A stretch of DNA of 64,000 nucleotides from Paramecium sonneborni (taxonomy: Eukaryota > Ciliophora > Oligohymenophorea > Peniculida > Parameciidae): positions 212,680-276,679 of the forward strand of contig CAJJDN010000096.1 of NCBI GenBank assembly GCA_905182985.1. Reading direction: 5' to 3'. The notes under the pieces were generated by a model. The model did no database searches. It worked only from the letters and a program-made list of their open reading frames with translations, and had not been told where the DNA came from. The position numbers and the translations under genes are program-made. Shown here in pieces: positions 63,160 through 64,000 of this stretch (the stretch's first letter is position 1; every line of letters starts with the position of its first letter).

Positions 63160-64000
63160 TCATTTAATATTTTTACATTTTAGAGCTATCTCTAATAATT
63201 TAAGTTATTTCTACTTTTCCTTATTTTCCTAAAATGTATTTGAAGGTGTTTTCCTGTAAAATAGATCAAATGTATATGAATTATCTCTAGCTTAATTGAT
63301 ATTGCTTATTGTTTATTATAATTAAAACTAATATTTAGTTTATGAAATAGGTTTTGGGGTATTGATACTTAGTTTTGTATCCATAAAATTATTATTACTG
63401 AATATTTTATTTATTTGGATAAAATTCTTAGCTTGTTGTTCTTACTAATCTTTATTACCAGCATAATCATCTGTTTTATAATGTTGTTTCTTAAATTTTT
63501 ATTACTAGATGATAAATTTTGGAAATTTAAACTTGGTTTGTGTTTAACTTTTGGATTCTTAAATTCCATTTTGTTGAATTTAATTATTTTGTGACCTGTC
63601 ACTATTAACTTTTTATAATTGTTAGAAATCATTTAATGGTATTAATTACCTTCTTGATTTTGGTATGGATTGATAATTATCTTTAATATCCAATTGAAGT
63701 TTGAACTTATTTTTTTTGAGCTCTTATTATTACTTTTATTTTTCAACAAGTTGCTACTACTGTTTCATAAATCTGTCATCATTTGGATCAAATGCTCTAT
63801 GAGTTTCATATTTATATTGTTCATTTATTGATAGAAACTCCATAACTTTTTTTAGTTCTTCTATAGTACTATTTTATTTTTTCTGCATCTTGCTTTTTAC
63901 ATATTGGGATGAGTTCTCTTTGTTAGAAAAGAGATCTAAAATACATTTCAATAAAGACTTGATTTTGAAATTAGCATTTTTTCTTAATCTTCTTTTTTTT
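63160..64000 (-). CDS. Q/N/K-rich protein, 5' end outside the window (partial)
   Basis: A frame open from the right edge to TGA 63160-63162, about 280 codons without a clear intron. It starts within the window as RLRKNANFKIKSLLKC, then helical (NSTIEELKKVMEFLSINEQY, ETHRAFDPNDDRFMKQQQQ), then low-complexity Q/N/K (NDFQQLQKVNSDRSQNN) and a short C-terminal helix (KQKQLKLLEIALKCKNIK). No domain is recognised. A 73-aa open frame in another phase at 63411-63632 is a shadow. Confidence 0.65.

Overview
The window is ciliate macronuclear DNA, most like Paramecium. Long conserved proteins read through only if TAA and TAG encode glutamine and TGA is the sole stop. Almost every gene is cut by introns of about 20-35 nt that begin GT(A) and usually end TAG. 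The sequence is very AT-rich, and intergenic gaps are often 10-80 bp. No telomeric repeats are seen at either end, so this is an internal piece of a chromosome or scaffold.

Layout. 0-5 kb: a large TPR-like gene (-), tRNA-Ile(AAU), a B-box/SPRY-like gene (+), and a longin R-SNARE (-). 5-13 kb: an AGC-type kinase, a large helical gene of unknown function, and a ULK-like kinase, all (+). 13-20 kb: three mostly uncharacterised (-) genes, one WD40-like, then a divergent coiled-coil gene (+). 19.8-24.8 kb (-): a GOS1-type Golgi Qb-SNARE, a triple zinc-module RING-like protein, and a SAPS-domain PP6 regulatory subunit ending in a poly-Q/E tract. 24.9-29.1 kb (+): a tubulin-tyrosine-ligase-like enzyme and a 563-aa intronless unknown. 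29.1-32.6 kb (-): an AGC kinase, PTEN, and a C2-like protein. 34-39.2 kb: a coiled-coil gene (+), an STPGR/SHIPPO protein, a LAMTOR5-like protein, and phosphoglycerate kinase (-). 39.3-46.6 kb (+): a sortilin/VPS10 receptor, two poorly known genes, and a PH-like/coiled-coil protein. 46.6-50 kb (-): a zinc-finger/SPRY protein, a coiled-coil protein, and a PP2C phosphatase. 50-57 kb: a kinesin-2-like motor (+), a RBBP4/Nurf55-type WD40 protein (-), and an unknown gene (-). 57-64 kb: a MORN protein (+), ATP synthase gamma (-), mitochondrial EF-Tu (+), a CAMK-type kinase (+), and a partial gene running off the right edge (-).

Four places (7476-9500, 13392-15512, 49986-52494, 54584-57010) hold two apparently identical 1.0-1.25 kb copies separated by exactly one N. 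The second copy ends exactly where unique sequence resumes. These look like unmerged contig overlaps rather than biology. Removing them would shorten the locus by 4543 bases and restore the kinesin reading frame and the gene at 7-10.5 kb.

Functional themes are cilia and the microtubule cytoskeleton (TTLL, kinesin-2, STPGR, MORN, several coiled coils), membrane traffic (two SNAREs, sortilin), and phosphorylation/phosphoinositide signalling (four kinases, PTEN, PP2C, a PP6 subunit, a Ragulator-like subunit). I found no mobile element, CRISPR array or clearly new multi-gene system. All exon/intron models were assembled by eye, so boundaries marked approximate should be checked.
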